Of a stretch of 64,000 bases of DNA, positions 15,988 to 25,129 are shown piece after piece; position 1 is the first letter of the stretch, and every line of letters begins with the position of its first letter. Made by a program: the position numbers and the translations under genes. This DNA is from Roseibium porphyridii (lineage in GTDB: Bacteria > Pseudomonadota > Alphaproteobacteria > Rhizobiales > Stappiaceae): positions 4,010,001-4,074,000 of the forward strand of contig NZ_CP120863.1 in NCBI RefSeq assembly GCF_026191725.2. The letters are read 5' to 3'. Below the pieces are notes generated by a model. That model worked only from the letters and a program-made list of their open reading frames with translations. It did no database searches and was not told where the DNA came from.

Positions 15988-16407
15988 TTCCGGTAAAACA
16001 GTTTTTTAGAGAAGGCACCGCCCGCCGCTGCAAAGCAGGCGCGGCCTATCCGGGATATGCCCGGAGAATTATCCTCTCCTATCCCTTTCAGCAAAACTGC
16101 TGGATCTGCTATCGCTCAAGGGATTGCAACCAGCCAGACCGTCCTAAATTTCAGGCAATGGCGGATGACCTGGGGCGTTTTTGTAAAACACACGAAACTT
16201 CATAAAGTGGTCTGACGTCGGCTTTCGTGAATTGAATTACCTTGTTCTGACCGCTATCCTTGATGTCCCTCCAAAAGCACGCTCAGAGCAATGCCAGTGT
16301 GCCTGACCTTCAAGTTTTAAACTTAAACTCCGATCCGCTTCTGCCGGACCGCGGAACCTGTTCCGGCCATCAGCGGATGCAAATCCTGTCTTCGAGGATG
16401 CTGAAAG
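15988..16407 (+). other. Gene-free stretch before the aldo/keto reductase
   Basis: 420 bp in which no gene is supported. The stretch 16012-16060 is rich in GCC/GGC and can fold locally. The region before 16408 should hold the aldo/keto reductase promoter, but no clear -35/-10 pair was recognised; the ribosome binding site GAGGATG lies about ten bases before the start. Confidence 0.4.
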
Positions 16408-17376
16408 ATGCAATTCAAACTACTCGGCCGCACAGGCGTCAAAGTCTCGCAACTCTGCTTTGGAACCATGTCTTTCGGCGGCGATGCGGACGAAGCCACT
16501 TCTGCAGAGCTATACAAGGCGACCCGCGACGCGGGCATCAATTTTTTCGATTGTGCCGATGTCTACAGCAATGGCCTGGCCGAGGAGATCCTCGGCAAGT
16601 TGATCTCTCATGAACGCGATGACCTGGTGATCACCTCGAAAGTGTTCGGCAAAATGGGGGATGGCATCAATGACGGCGGCACCAATCGCAGGCACATGAC
16701 AAAGGCCGTTGAAGCGAGCTTGAAGCGACTGAACACCGACCGCCTTGACGTCTATTTCGTTCATCGCTGGGACGAAAACACTGCGCTTGAAGAAACCCTG
16801 CGCGGGCTTGAGGACCTCGTACGATCGGGCAAGGTCCTTTATCTCGGCGTCAGCAACTACGCGGCCTGGCAGATAGCCAAGGCACTCGGTGTGAGCGCAA
16901 GGAACGGCTGGTCACGCTTCGAGGTGATTCAACCGATGTATAACCTTGTAAAGCGGCAGGCGGAGGTCGAAATTCTGCCGTTGGCACAATCAGAGGAGTT
17001 GGCTGTCATCTCCTATAGCCCGCTTGGCGGCGGTCTCCTGACAGGAAAGTATTCTGGAACGGCACCAAAGAATGCCGGACGCCTGAAAGACAATGACATG
17101 TACGCGTCCCGCTATGGTGACGATTGGGTTTACGATGTTGCCGAAGCGTTCACGGCTTATGCGCGCGAAGGCGGCTATGATCCCGTCAGTCTCGCTGTTG
17201 CGTGGGCCGGCGCGCATGAAGGCATAACCTGCCCGATCATCGGTGCTCGAAACACGCGTCAGCTTGAGCCCGCACTGCGGTCCATAGACATCGAGATGAC
17301 GCCATCGACGCGAGAAGAGATTGCTGCCCTCTCCCGCACGCCGCCGCCCGCGACTGATCGCTCGGAGACCTCATGA
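16408..17376 (+). CDS. Aldo/keto reductase
   Basis: A 322-residue NADPH-dependent oxidoreductase of the aldo/keto reductase superfamily (Kvbeta/Tas-like branch). It starts with the expected beta-hairpin (FKLLGRTGVKVSQLCFGTMS). The catalytic tetrad is visible: Asp in FFDCADVYSNG with Tyr three residues on, Lys in VITSKVFG, and His in DVYFVHRWD. Later blocks YLGVSNYAAWQ and ISYSPLGGGLLTGKY, and the coenzyme-phosphate region IIGARNTRQLE, are typical. It stands alone, so the physiological carbonyl substrate cannot be guessed. Length is normal for the family. Confidence 0.92.
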   Translation: MQFKLLGRTGVKVSQLCFGTMSFGGDADEATSAELYKATRDAGINFFDCADVYSNGLAEEILGKLISHERDDLVITSKVFGKMGDGINDGGTNRRHMTKAVEASLKRLNTDRLDVYFVHRWDENTALEETLRGLEDLVRSGKVLYLGVSNYAAWQIAKALGVSARNGWSRFEVIQPMYNLVKRQAEVEILPLAQSEELAVISYSPLGGGLLTGKYSGTAPKNAGRLKDNDMYASRYGDDWVYDVAEAFTAYAREGGYDPVSLAVAWAGAHEGITCPIIGARNTRQLEPALRSIDIEMTPSTREEIAALSRTPPPATDRSETS

Positions 17377-17494
17377 AAACTTCCAGGTCTTCGGGCCACA
17401 TCACCACGCAACGGCGACTGGAATGCGCGCAGAAAATGTCGGCGACCCTGAATGGTGTCAGCCTGCATCTTCTTTGCACCACCAAAGGCCCTGG

Positions 17495-17911
17495 TCAGCG
17501 CACCACGTAGACAGAGCATTTTGCGTGGCTGGCGACATACCCCGCATTGGAGGCAAAGATGTGCTCCAGTAACCCGGGAATATGAGATGCCATCACGATC
17601 AGATCGACGCCCATGTCTTCTGCCGCCTTGATAAGCACATTGCCAAGATCAACGGCGACATCGTTGTCGATCATCGAGCGTGTCTCGACTGGATGTCCGA
17701 TGTCTTGAGAGACCTCGCGCGCATATGCCTCAAGGTTTTTTTTAAACTCGACTGGATTGTGTGCAGCTTCGGTTACTGCAGAGCTTGTCACGCCGATCAG
17801 GGTGAGTTTCGCGCCGTCGCCGAGTTTTGCAAGATCCCCTGCCACGGAAACGGCTTTTGACAAAGCGTCCTTATGGGCAAGGTCAACAGGAATTAAGATG
17901 GATTGAGCCAT
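17495..17911 (-). CDS. Universal stress protein (UspA family)
   Basis: A 138-residue single-domain Usp protein (SILIPVDLAHKDALSKAV at the start, LIVMASHIPGLLEHIFASNA near the end, CSVYVVR as last strand). Nucleotide-binding members carry G-x2-G-x9-G(S/T). Here the first and third glycines are Ala (ASHIPG and ASNA), a change that may reduce ATP binding. It stands alone, convergent with the aldo/keto reductase. Role in stress survival is inferred only from the family. Confidence 0.9.
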   Translation of the reverse strand: MAQSILIPVDLAHKDALSKAVSVAGDLAKLGDGAKLTLIGVTSSAVTEAAHNPVEFKKNLEAYAREVSQDIGHPVETRSMIDNDVAVDLGNVLIKAAEDMGVDLIVMASHIPGLLEHIFASNAGYVASHAKCSVYVVR

Positions 17912-18077
17912 GTCAGGCCTCCCTTAATTGCAAGACCCTAGACTGGCGGATGTGCGGCCTGTCCGCCTTGATCTAGGACAATGGCCAGAAGCGGTAGGGC
18001 TGCGCAAAGGTTACAGAAATCTTGTGAGACTTGTCTGGATGACGGAGGCAAATCAACCAGGATTACGCGTCTCGGGT

Positions 18078-19691
18078 TCAACCCGATCTGGTAACGTCTC
18101 CAATGATATTGACCTGGATGTTCAACTCATGCGCCAGATGCGCGCGCATCCAAAGTGCTCGATCTGCGCCGGATGCTGAATTCGCGTAAACGACCTGGAT
18201 GTGGTTGGCCTTGTGTCGTCCCATGAGCTTGTCGCGACTGACACCATCAAGAACTCCGTGCATGATCGGCCATTCCGGCGTTGTGTTTTGCCGCCGTCGT
18301 TCCGTTTCACTTTCAGGCAGCTCAATGCATCGTCCGCGGCCAATGTCCATATGCAGGGCACCGTCCTGGACATAAATGCGCGACCAGATTATCTCGCCCG
18401 GTTTGGCAACGCCGCTGAGTGTGCCGCCACCCGAAGGAAAATACATCGCTGGCTGGCGCAGGCTTTCACTGCCTGTCCAGCCACCGAGATGGTGAGCGGG
18501 AGGCGCAGCGCCGGAGATTTCAAAAACCCAGACAAACTGATCAGTCGTGCCGCTGGCGTCCAAATCTCCCCACCTGATATCGTGGAGCGTTGTTTCCAGT
18601 GGCTCACCAAGCGCCGAATGGGTTCTGTTTATCAGCAAGGCATCCAAACCGGCGCATTCGTCCACTTCATTGAAATGGATAACCGGTAGACCGGGCCTGA
18701 TCACGCTGCCATCGGCACGCTTGACGTCCGGCCTTTCAGTGTTGTTCAGCATGCCTTCCACCAGATCGGAGGCTGGCAGCAGATCCTTGAGACCCTGCTG
18801 GTATTGTATTCCGATCGTTTCGCAATCAAATGCATCTGCCATCCGCACAGCTGCGACATACATCCGGCATTGCATCAAAACCTGCTCTTCGGTCAGTTCC
18901 GTTGCCCCGTCGCGGCCAAGATGGAAGGTCATTCCCCTTGCCCGCATCCAGTCGTAAACAGCACGGGCCTCAACTTCGGAGACCTGGAGCGTTTCATGAT
19001 AGAGAGCCGATTGCGACAGGCGTTCCTTGAACACTCCTAGCGGCATGAGCAGCTCATCGGGAATGATCGCGTTGTACATGCCCATGCAGCCTTCATCAAA
19101 GACCCCCATGATGGACTTGTTCAACCTTAGATCCGAAGCAATCCGGCCAGCCGTTTCCTTGTCGGCATCCGAAGTCAAATCAGGATCATAGTCCGCGACG
19201 TGGCTATCCTCGTGACTGATTGTGCCGGTTGAGAGCCATGCCTTTAGATGTTCGCGAAAGAAACCGTCATCAAAATCAGCACTCCAGAGGGTCGAATAGG
19301 AGACCCCTGCCTTTGTGAGGGAGCCGTTGAGATTGAGCATCCCAACAAGTCCCGGCCATTGCCCGGACCAGTTTGCCAGTGTGAGGATCGGACCCTTGTG
19401 ACTGGTGAGGCCAGGAAGAATGTGATGCGAATACTGCCAGACGGCCTCCGCCACCACGATCTTCGCGTTGCTCGGAACAGACGCGACGGCGTCCATGCCC
19501 TCGCGCTGCGAGGCAAGAAATCCATGTCCTTTCACCAGATCGACACGGTGCGCACGAATGACGTCAAATCCGAGTTCCCGGCACTCCCGGGCAAACGCCT
19601 TTTCCATGGCTTCCTGGGCCGGCCAGCAGGTTCGGTTCGCGCTTTCCCTGCTGTCGCCGCTGGCAAACAGGTAGATGGAGTTCTCGGACAT
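18078..19691 (-). CDS. L-fucose isomerase-like protein of a sugar catabolic operon
   Basis: A 537-residue protein resembling the L-fucose/L-arabinose isomerase fold, which interconverts aldoses and ketoses with Mn2+. The C-terminal third has [17 protein letters not shown] and TLHDIRWGD, similar to blocks of fucose isomerases. It is distant from FucI itself, and the three metal ligands cannot be placed with certainty. It is the last gene of the operon, 12 bp after an FGGY kinase gene and downstream of an RbsABC-type importer; isomerase then kinase is the normal order of reaction for pentoses and deoxyhexoses. The ATG at 19691 is the first good start. Confidence 0.68.
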   Translation of the reverse strand: MSENSIYLFASGDSRESANRTCWPAQEAMEKAFARECRELGFDVIRAHRVDLVKGHGFLASQREGMDAVASVPSNAKIVVAEAVWQYSHHILPGLTSHKGPILTLANWSGQWPGLVGMLNLNGSLTKAGVSYSTLWSADFDDGFFREHLKAWLSTGTISHEDSHVADYDPDLTSDADKETAGRIASDLRLNKSIMGVFDEGCMGMYNAIIPDELLMPLGVFKERLSQSALYHETLQVSEVEARAVYDWMRARGMTFHLGRDGATELTEEQVLMQCRMYVAAVRMADAFDCETIGIQYQQGLKDLLPASDLVEGMLNNTERPDVKRADGSVIRPGLPVIHFNEVDECAGLDALLINRTHSALGEPLETTLHDIRWGDLDASGTTDQFVWVFEISGAAPPAHHLGGWTGSESLRQPAMYFPSGGGTLSGVAKPGEIIWSRIYVQDGALHMDIGRGRCIELPESETERRRQNTTPEWPIMHGVLDGVSRDKLMGRHKANHIQVVYANSASGADRALWMRAHLAHELNIQVNIIGDVTRSG

Positions 19692-19702
19692 GGTGTCAGG
19701 CC

Positions 19703-21322
19703 TTACTCGGACATGATTTTTCGGTAGGTTTCAAAGTCGTCATGCATGGCGCGGAAGACGCGGTACTTCCTGTCATGGAAGGCCCTTGTCCCGGTGTCCG
19801 GCCGCAGAACCTTTGCAGGCCCGCTCATTGCGTCCATAGCGCTGCTCAGGCTTTCAAACTTTCCTGACCCCACAGCCGCTAACATTGCGGTTCCGAGCAG
19901 AACAGGCTCCTCCTGATCAGGCAAAAGCACTGGTAATCCGGTGACGTCTGCATGGGTTTGGCAATAGAGACTGTTGCGTCCAAGGCCGCCACTGACAACA
20001 ATGGCGTCCGGACGCACGCCGTTCTCTGCCAACTGGTCGAGAATATGCCGTGTCCCATAGGCCAGTGACTGGATGCAGGCGAGATAATCACGCGCAAGAT
20101 CGCCAATATCCGGGATCGCGGTTTGTCCCAAAGTCACTCCCAATCGGCGAGGGTCCGCGAGTGGTGCCCTGTTTCCGTTGAAATCCGGGATAATGTGACG
20201 ATCATTGGTCAAAAGTGATGGTGGCTCTTCGCTCGCAAGACCGGACAGGAGATCATCCAGATAGTCATAGATGGTCATGCCCTGCTCTAGGGCCGCTGCT
20301 TTTGCCCCTTCAAAGGCGCTGTGTCTCTGCAACACTGTGTCGATTGCCGCGCCAGCCATGGATTGACCGGCCTCATTTGCCCAAAGGTCAGGTAACACCG
20401 CGCCATAATAAGGTCCCCAGACACCCGGCACGTATGCCGCCTGCTGCGCAACAGTGATGTGACAGGCGGATGTGCCGGCTATCAGAGCCATACGATCCAG
20501 GCCGACTGCGTCAGCCGTAACCCCAAGCGTGCCCATGGCACCGGCATGGGCATCAATCATACTTGCCGCGACCAGTGTCGACGTCGTCAATCCGAGTTCT
20601 TGCGCCGCCTTTTCGCTCAACGGGCCAAGAGGGGCTGCGGGGCTCAAACACTCGGTGCCGATACGACTGAACCCCTCGTCCGCGAGATCCTTCAGTCCAG
20701 CAAGAGCAAAGAATTCGGCATCCCAGCCCTCACCTTTCGTGCCTGCCTCTCCCTGATAGGTCCATTTGCATACGGTGCTGCACAAGGACCGCGTCAGGTT
20801 TCCCGTGGCGCGCCAGGTCAGCCAGTCCGGAAGGTCAAAGAAGTGACCAGCTTGCTGCCAAATCGAGGGAAGGTTCTCCTTGATCCACAGCAGCTTCGGC
20901 AATTGCATTTCAGGCGAAATCTTGCCGCCTGAAACATTCAATCTCTGGTGACCCGTTTCATCGATCCTGGAAGCTTCTGCGATCGCTCTGTGATCCGCCC
21001 ACAAAACAGTGTCTTGTTCCTGTTCGCCATCGGGCGAAATGCTGAGAGGATCGCCCTGCCCGTTAATAACAACCAGGGAACAGGTCGCATCGAACCCCAG
21101 TCCCGCGATGTCTTCCGGCGCTATGGCGGCCTGGTTTATGACCGTTCGCACTGACGCGCACACCGCACCCCATATGTCGGCGCTGGACTGTTGCGCAAAA
21201 TGCGGTCTCGGGTGCCAGGTTCTGATGTCCTGACTGGCCTGCCCAAGCAGCTGCCCGTCCTGGCTGAATACACCCGCACGCACACTGCCGGTTCCAACAT
21301 CCACCGCTAGAAACAGGCTCAT
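19703..21322 (-). CDS. FGGY-family carbohydrate kinase (ribulokinase-like)
   Basis: A 539-residue sugar kinase with the two-domain actin-like fold. The N-terminal phosphate loop is [16 protein letters not shown], the FGGY block is near [12 protein letters not shown], and the C-terminal nucleotide site is [21 protein letters not shown]. The pattern GLGFDATCS and [14 protein letters not shown] match the D-ribulokinase/FGGY_YpCarbK-like branch rather than xylulokinase or glycerol kinase. It overlaps nothing but sits four bases after the ATPase stop. It probably phosphorylates the ketose made by the downstream isomerase-like enzyme. Exact sugar is unknown. Confidence 0.9.
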   Translation of the reverse strand: MSLFLAVDVGTGSVRAGVFSQDGQLLGQASQDIRTWHPRPHFAQQSSADIWGAVCASVRTVINQAAIAPEDIAGLGFDATCSLVVINGQGDPLSISPDGEQEQDTVLWADHRAIAEASRIDETGHQRLNVSGGKISPEMQLPKLLWIKENLPSIWQQAGHFFDLPDWLTWRATGNLTRSLCSTVCKWTYQGEAGTKGEGWDAEFFALAGLKDLADEGFSRIGTECLSPAAPLGPLSEKAAQELGLTTSTLVAASMIDAHAGAMGTLGVTADAVGLDRMALIAGTSACHITVAQQAAYVPGVWGPYYGAVLPDLWANEAGQSMAGAAIDTVLQRHSAFEGAKAAALEQGMTIYDYLDDLLSGLASEEPPSLLTNDRHIIPDFNGNRAPLADPRRLGVTLGQTAIPDIGDLARDYLACIQSLAYGTRHILDQLAENGVRPDAIVVSGGLGRNSLYCQTHADVTGLPVLLPDQEEPVLLGTAMLAAVGSGKFESLSSAMDAMSGPAKVLRPDTGTRAFHDRKYRVFRAMHDDFETYRKIMSE

Positions 21323-21325
21323 TGG

Positions 21326-22108
21326 TCAATCAATCTGTTCAAGGTCATCTTCAAGCTCACTCATGTCTTCGCCACCAGCCATGAGATTGAGAACTTCTTC
21401 ACGAGACTTTTCGCCCCGCTTGAATGACGCTGCGACCTCACCCTGAATCAGGACTACGAAAGTGTCGCCAACACTCATGGCATGACGCGCATTATGCGTG
21501 ATGAAGACAATACCCGCACCGTTTTGCCGGGCAATTCTCATCATTTTGAGGACCATCGCGGCTTCCTTGACGCCCAGTGCGGATGTCGGCTCATCGAGGA
21601 TCAGCATCTTGGCCCCGAAATACATTGCCCGTCCGATTGCCAGCACCTGGCGTTCGCCACCGGACATCGTTCCAACAAGCTGATCTCCGCTGGTCACCCG
21701 GGTGAGGCCGAATTTCTGCATCTGTTCCACGGCAACTTCATTGGCAAGACGTGTGTCTATGCTTTTGAACGGCCAACGGCCCGTCGCGGGTTCAGCACCC
21801 AGAAAGAAGTTGCGACCAACACTCATCAACGGAATAGAGCCAACGTCCTGATGAACTGTTGCGATGCCGCGCTGACGTGCTTCACGGGGCGAGGCAAATT
21901 TTGTTGGCCTGCCCTCGAACATCAACGTCCCTGATGTTGGCTGGTGATAGCCGGAGAGAACCTTGATCAAGGTTGACTTGCCGGCTCCGTTGTCACCGAG
22001 CAGGCAGAGGATCTTGCCAGGTTCGACCTGCATCGACACGTGTTTGAGCGCCTTGGTAGACCCAAAAAACTTGTCGACGTCGCGCAATTCCATAAGTGGC
22101 TGAGACAT
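21326..22108 (-). CDS. Sugar ABC importer ATPase (single-domain RbsA-like)
   Basis: A 260-residue ATPase with Walker A LLGDNGAGKST, Q loop TVHQDVGSIPLM, signature TMSGGERQVLAIGRAM and Walker B MLILDEPTSALG. It is half the length of RbsA, which has two ATPase domains, so it must work as a homodimer; single-domain forms such as FrcA-type proteins are common in alphaproteobacteria. The frame is open far upstream into the permease gene, but ATG 22108 (MSQPLMELRDVDKFFG) is the natural start. It lies 8 bp after the permease stop. Confidence 0.92.
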   Translation of the reverse strand: MSQPLMELRDVDKFFGSTKALKHVSMQVEPGKILCLLGDNGAGKSTLIKVLSGYHQPTSGTLMFEGRPTKFASPREARQRGIATVHQDVGSIPLMSVGRNFFLGAEPATGRWPFKSIDTRLANEVAVEQMQKFGLTRVTSGDQLVGTMSGGERQVLAIGRAMYFGAKMLILDEPTSALGVKEAAMVLKMMRIARQNGAGIVFITHNARHAMSVGDTFVVLIQGEVAASFKRGEKSREEVLNLMAGGEDMSELEDDLEQID

Positions 22109-22116
22109 GACGGACC

Positions 22117-23088
22117 CTATTTGCTTGAGAGCGCCAACCGGCGAACGTAGTTGTTGGCAAGAACGGCCGCAGCAAGCAAAAGCCCGAGGAACAACTGGAT
22201 CCAGTCCGTGTTCCAGCCGGTGTAGAAAATCCCACTGGAAATGACGCCGAACAACGCCGTGCCGAGAACAATGCCGGTGACACTGCCATACCCGCCGGTG
22301 AGCAGAACTCCACCGATGACAACGACAATCGGTGCCTGGAACACAAAGCCCATGCCGTAGGTCGCGTTGCCTGAGTTCCATTGGACGCCCTGGAGGATGC
22401 CCACAAGCGCCGCAGCAAGTCCGGTTGCAATAAAAAGACTGATCTTGACCCTTTGAACCGGCACGCCCGCACCTCTGGCAGCATCCAGATTGCCGCCCGT
22501 GGCATAAATCCAGTTGCCAAAAATACTGCGGCTCAAAATCCGGTAGCCAATGAACGCGACGAGCAACCACCAGAGAATAGAGATATTGGCCTGACCCCAA
22601 CGTGCTGCAAAAACGAATTTTGCGCTGTCGGAGGCAACAATCGAACTTGATGTGACATTGGCGATCAGGCGTGAGATGCCCATCGTTGCACCGATCACAA
22701 TGAAGTTGGTTGCCAGGGTTACAATGAAAGACGGCAGTTTGGTTTTTACGACCGCAAGTCCGTTCGCCAGTCCAATTGCAGCACCGGCAGCCAGCGCCAG
22801 AAACACCATTGGCCAGACCGGCAATCCGTATTGGTTGGTGCCAAGCGCGAGGATCATGGACGACGCCCCGACAGTCGAACCGATTGACAGGTCGAACTCA
22901 CCTGAGATCATCAAAAGCCCCACCGGAATCGCGACAATTCCCAGTTCAGCGGCAAGATTGAGCCATCCGGCGGTTCCGTTCACTGACACAAAACCAGTTC
23001 CCGGCGTTGCCAACGCAAAGAAGAGGTAAGTGATGACAAAGGCCGCGAAAGCGCCCGCTTCGGGCCGCTTCATGAAATTCCTGAGCAC
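22117..23088 (-). CDS. Sugar ABC importer permease (RbsC-like)
   Basis: A 323-residue inner-membrane permease of the BPD_transp_2 family with about ten hydrophobic segments. GLLMISGEFDLSIGSTVG (residues about 57-74) is the strongly conserved block of RbsC/FrcB proteins, and GGVLLTGGYGSVTGIVLG near the end is the second. It forms the channel with the ATPase encoded next. The N-terminal segment MLRNFMKRPEAGAFAAF is cytosolic. Confidence 0.92.
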   Translation of the reverse strand: MLRNFMKRPEAGAFAAFVITYLFFALATPGTGFVSVNGTAGWLNLAAELGIVAIPVGLLMISGEFDLSIGSTVGASSMILALGTNQYGLPVWPMVFLALAAGAAIGLANGLAVVKTKLPSFIVTLATNFIVIGATMGISRLIANVTSSSIVASDSAKFVFAARWGQANISILWWLLVAFIGYRILSRSIFGNWIYATGGNLDAARGAGVPVQRVKISLFIATGLAAALVGILQGVQWNSGNATYGMGFVFQAPIVVVIGGVLLTGGYGSVTGIVLGTALFGVISSGIFYTGWNTDWIQLFLGLLLAAAVLANNYVRRLALSSK

Positions 23089-23133
23089 GTCATTCTCCAG
23101 GTGAGCTTGGTTGGATATCCCGACCGGAACCTT

Positions 23134-23154
23134 GCGGCGCCTAAGAGGCGCCGC
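23134..23154 (-). repeat. Hairpin overlapping the stop codon of the sugar-binding protein
   Basis: GCGGCGCC and GGCGCCGC pair over eight bases around the loop that carries the TAG stop of the binding-protein gene. There is no T run after it. As in the purine operon, a hairpin sits exactly between binding protein and permease, consistent with differential message stability. Confidence 0.55.
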
Positions 23155-24121
23155 GTACTCCTGCGTGTTCCTTGTTTACCTTCAGCGTTTCTTCGACATT
23201 GGAGCTGTCGATCACCAATGGTCCGGTTTTGACATGACCGATCGGATGCAGTCCGTAATTCAAGTACTGATGCGCAATCTGAATGGACATGAACCCTTGC
23301 AAATACGGCTGCTGGTCCATGGCAAAGGCCAGGTCGCCATTCTTGATCGCAAGCAGCGCCTCGTTGGACAAATCTGCCGTTCCAACCATGATCTCACCTT
23401 TGCGCCCGACCTCATCCACAGCGCGCAATGCGGACATTGCCGGAACCGCATTCAGTGTGTAGATCCCGTCAATCTGAGGGTTCGCCTGAAGGCTGCCTTT
23501 GATTGCCTGTGTCATCGCCTGTGGGTTTGTCGCGTCGCCCGTACCAATGGTCTGGTAGACAGTTTCCTTGCCAGCTTCCTTCATGGCAGCGACATAGCCG
23601 TTACACCGCTCTTCAACCGTCGGATTTCCGGGAACCTGATTGAAGCAGAGGCCTGTGGTCACACCGGCTTCCGCCTGTATCTGACCCGCCTTGTAACCCA
23701 TCTGATAAGGGTCTTCGCCGACAAACCCGATTGAACCGTTGCCTTCCCAAAGGGTCTGGCCGGAGTTGTGAATGAGGACAGGAATACCGGCCGCAGTCGC
23801 CTCCTTGATCAATGGATCCATGCCATCTGGAAAGAACTCCCCTACCAGAAGCATTCTGGGCTCGCGGCTGATTGCCTGCTGCAGAAGCCTCGGGTAATCG
23901 CTCGTCATATTCGAGGTGTCTGTGACCGCGATATACTGATAGTCGACTTCGAAAATTTCCGCAGCGTCGTCAAAGCCCTTCTTCACCGCTGCGAAGAACG
24001 GCCAGGACAGCGGGCCGCTTACAACCAGGATTGGCCCCTCTTCGTTGGACAATGCCGGCGACGTGGCGCCAAGACCTAATGTGACGGCGGCAGCCGCCAG
24101 AACTGATTTCATGAGCTTCAT
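23141..24121 (-). CDS. Periplasmic sugar-binding protein (RbsB-like)
   Basis: A 326-residue exported protein of the Peripla_BP_4 family. The signal peptide MKLMKSVLAAAAVTLGLG ends near PALSNEE. The mature part begins with a beta strand and PLSWPFFAAVKKGFDDAAE, the normal RbsB opening. The open frame extends 26 codons further, but ATG 24121 has GGGAGG six bases upstream and begins exactly at the signal peptide. It is the first gene of the sugar operon. Its ligand is unknown; the operon enzymes point to a pentose or deoxysugar. Confidence 0.92.
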   Translation of the reverse strand: MKLMKSVLAAAAVTLGLGATSPALSNEEGPILVVSGPLSWPFFAAVKKGFDDAAEIFEVDYQYIAVTDTSNMTSDYPRLLQQAISREPRMLLVGEFFPDGMDPLIKEATAAGIPVLIHNSGQTLWEGNGSIGFVGEDPYQMGYKAGQIQAEAGVTTGLCFNQVPGNPTVEERCNGYVAAMKEAGKETVYQTIGTGDATNPQAMTQAIKGSLQANPQIDGIYTLNAVPAMSALRAVDEVGRKGEIMVGTADLSNEALLAIKNGDLAFAMDQQPYLQGFMSIQIAHQYLNYGLHPIGHVKTGPLVIDSSNVEETLKVNKEHAGVRGAS

Positions 24122-24337
24122 CTGATCCTCCCGTGATCTGACGACACGGACAAGGCAATTTTCGACCGGATCCGTGTGTCTGTTCATCATGATGAGCACG
24201 GAAAATATGTCTGTGTCAATAATTATTCACGATGAATTACTATTGACCATTTGAAGATCCGCTTCTAGGCTGGATCACGTTGGCAATCGCGATCAGACTG
24301 CCTAAATTATTGAAAAAATTTGTCTTTTGGAGGCGGT
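24122..24337. promoter_or_regulatory. Divergent promoter region of the sugar operon and the SGNH hydrolase
   Basis: 216 bp between two divergent start codons. The stretch 24205-24260 is AT-rich (AATAATTATTCACGATGAATTACTATT), and AATAATTATT there is a near-palindrome, which may be an operator for the ROK-like regulator encoded nearby. This is the logical place for joint control of both units. No operator has been proven by repeat evidence. Confidence 0.4.
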
Positions 24338-24991
24338 ATGCGATCAGTGTTGTGCTACGGAGATTCCAATACGTATGGACAAACCACCGCCAACAAACCA
24401 GATGACCGATATCCGCATGATGTGCGCTGGCCTGGAGTGTTGCGGAGCCTAGTCGGCAACGAGTGGCTTGTTATCGAAGAAGGTTTGAGCGGGAGAACCA
24501 CCGTCAGTGATGACGAGATTGAGGGTTCGGAGAAAAATGGCCGGACCTATCTTCGGCCATGCATCATGAGCCACAAGCCGCTTGATCTGGTCATTATCAT
24601 GCTCGGCACCAACGACTTGAAAGTGCGCTTCAACAAGACGCCGGGTGAAATCGCCATGGGCGTCGGAGCACTCGTCAGCGACATCAAGTCCATGCCTGCC
24701 GGCGTCGATGGAAAAATCCCCGAAATTCTGATCGTCGCGCCACCGCCGACAGCCCTTGATCTGAAAGAATGGTCGGATGTGTTTCTCGGAGCGCAGGAAA
24801 AATCGCGTGCACTGGCCCGGGAGTATGAACGGGTTGCCGAAGCCCACGAGGTTCATTTCTTCAACGCTGGCCTTGTCGTCAACTCCAGCGACAAGGACGG
24901 CTTTCATCTCGATGTGCAGGCCCACAAGGACTTGGGCCATGCAATCGCGGAAGAGATCGCAGCGATTGGCTGGCCGGAACAACGTGACTAA
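24338..24991 (+). CDS. SGNH/GDSL hydrolase, probable sugar esterase
   Basis: A 217-residue SGNH-superfamily hydrolase. Block I is VLCYGDSNTYG, with the nucleophile Ser in GDSN; block III is IMLGTNDLK; block V is DGFHLD with the Asp and His of the triad. There is no signal peptide, so it is cytoplasmic. The start is ATG 24338 with TTTGGAGG just upstream; a TTG 18 bases earlier is out-competed by this. It is divergent from the sugar importer, so it may deacylate an acetylated sugar taken up by that system. That role is inference; arylesterase or lysophospholipase activity is possible. Confidence 0.85.
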   Translation: MRSVLCYGDSNTYGQTTANKPDDRYPHDVRWPGVLRSLVGNEWLVIEEGLSGRTTVSDDEIEGSEKNGRTYLRPCIMSHKPLDLVIIMLGTNDLKVRFNKTPGEIAMGVGALVSDIKSMPAGVDGKIPEILIVAPPPTALDLKEWSDVFLGAQEKSRALAREYERVAEAHEVHFFNAGLVVNSSDKDGFHLDVQAHKDLGHAIAEEIAAIGWPEQRD

Positions 24992-25129
24992 ACCATGGGA
25001 GGTTCAAGATCGGACAAGTCATAAACGCCGGTCCCTGCCGCCCAAACGTGATAACCCATAACGTGAAGCCCTGCCTCGATCCCGAGGTGAAAGCAACCAA
25101 CCCTGATTTGAAAGCCGGAGGCTGTACTA

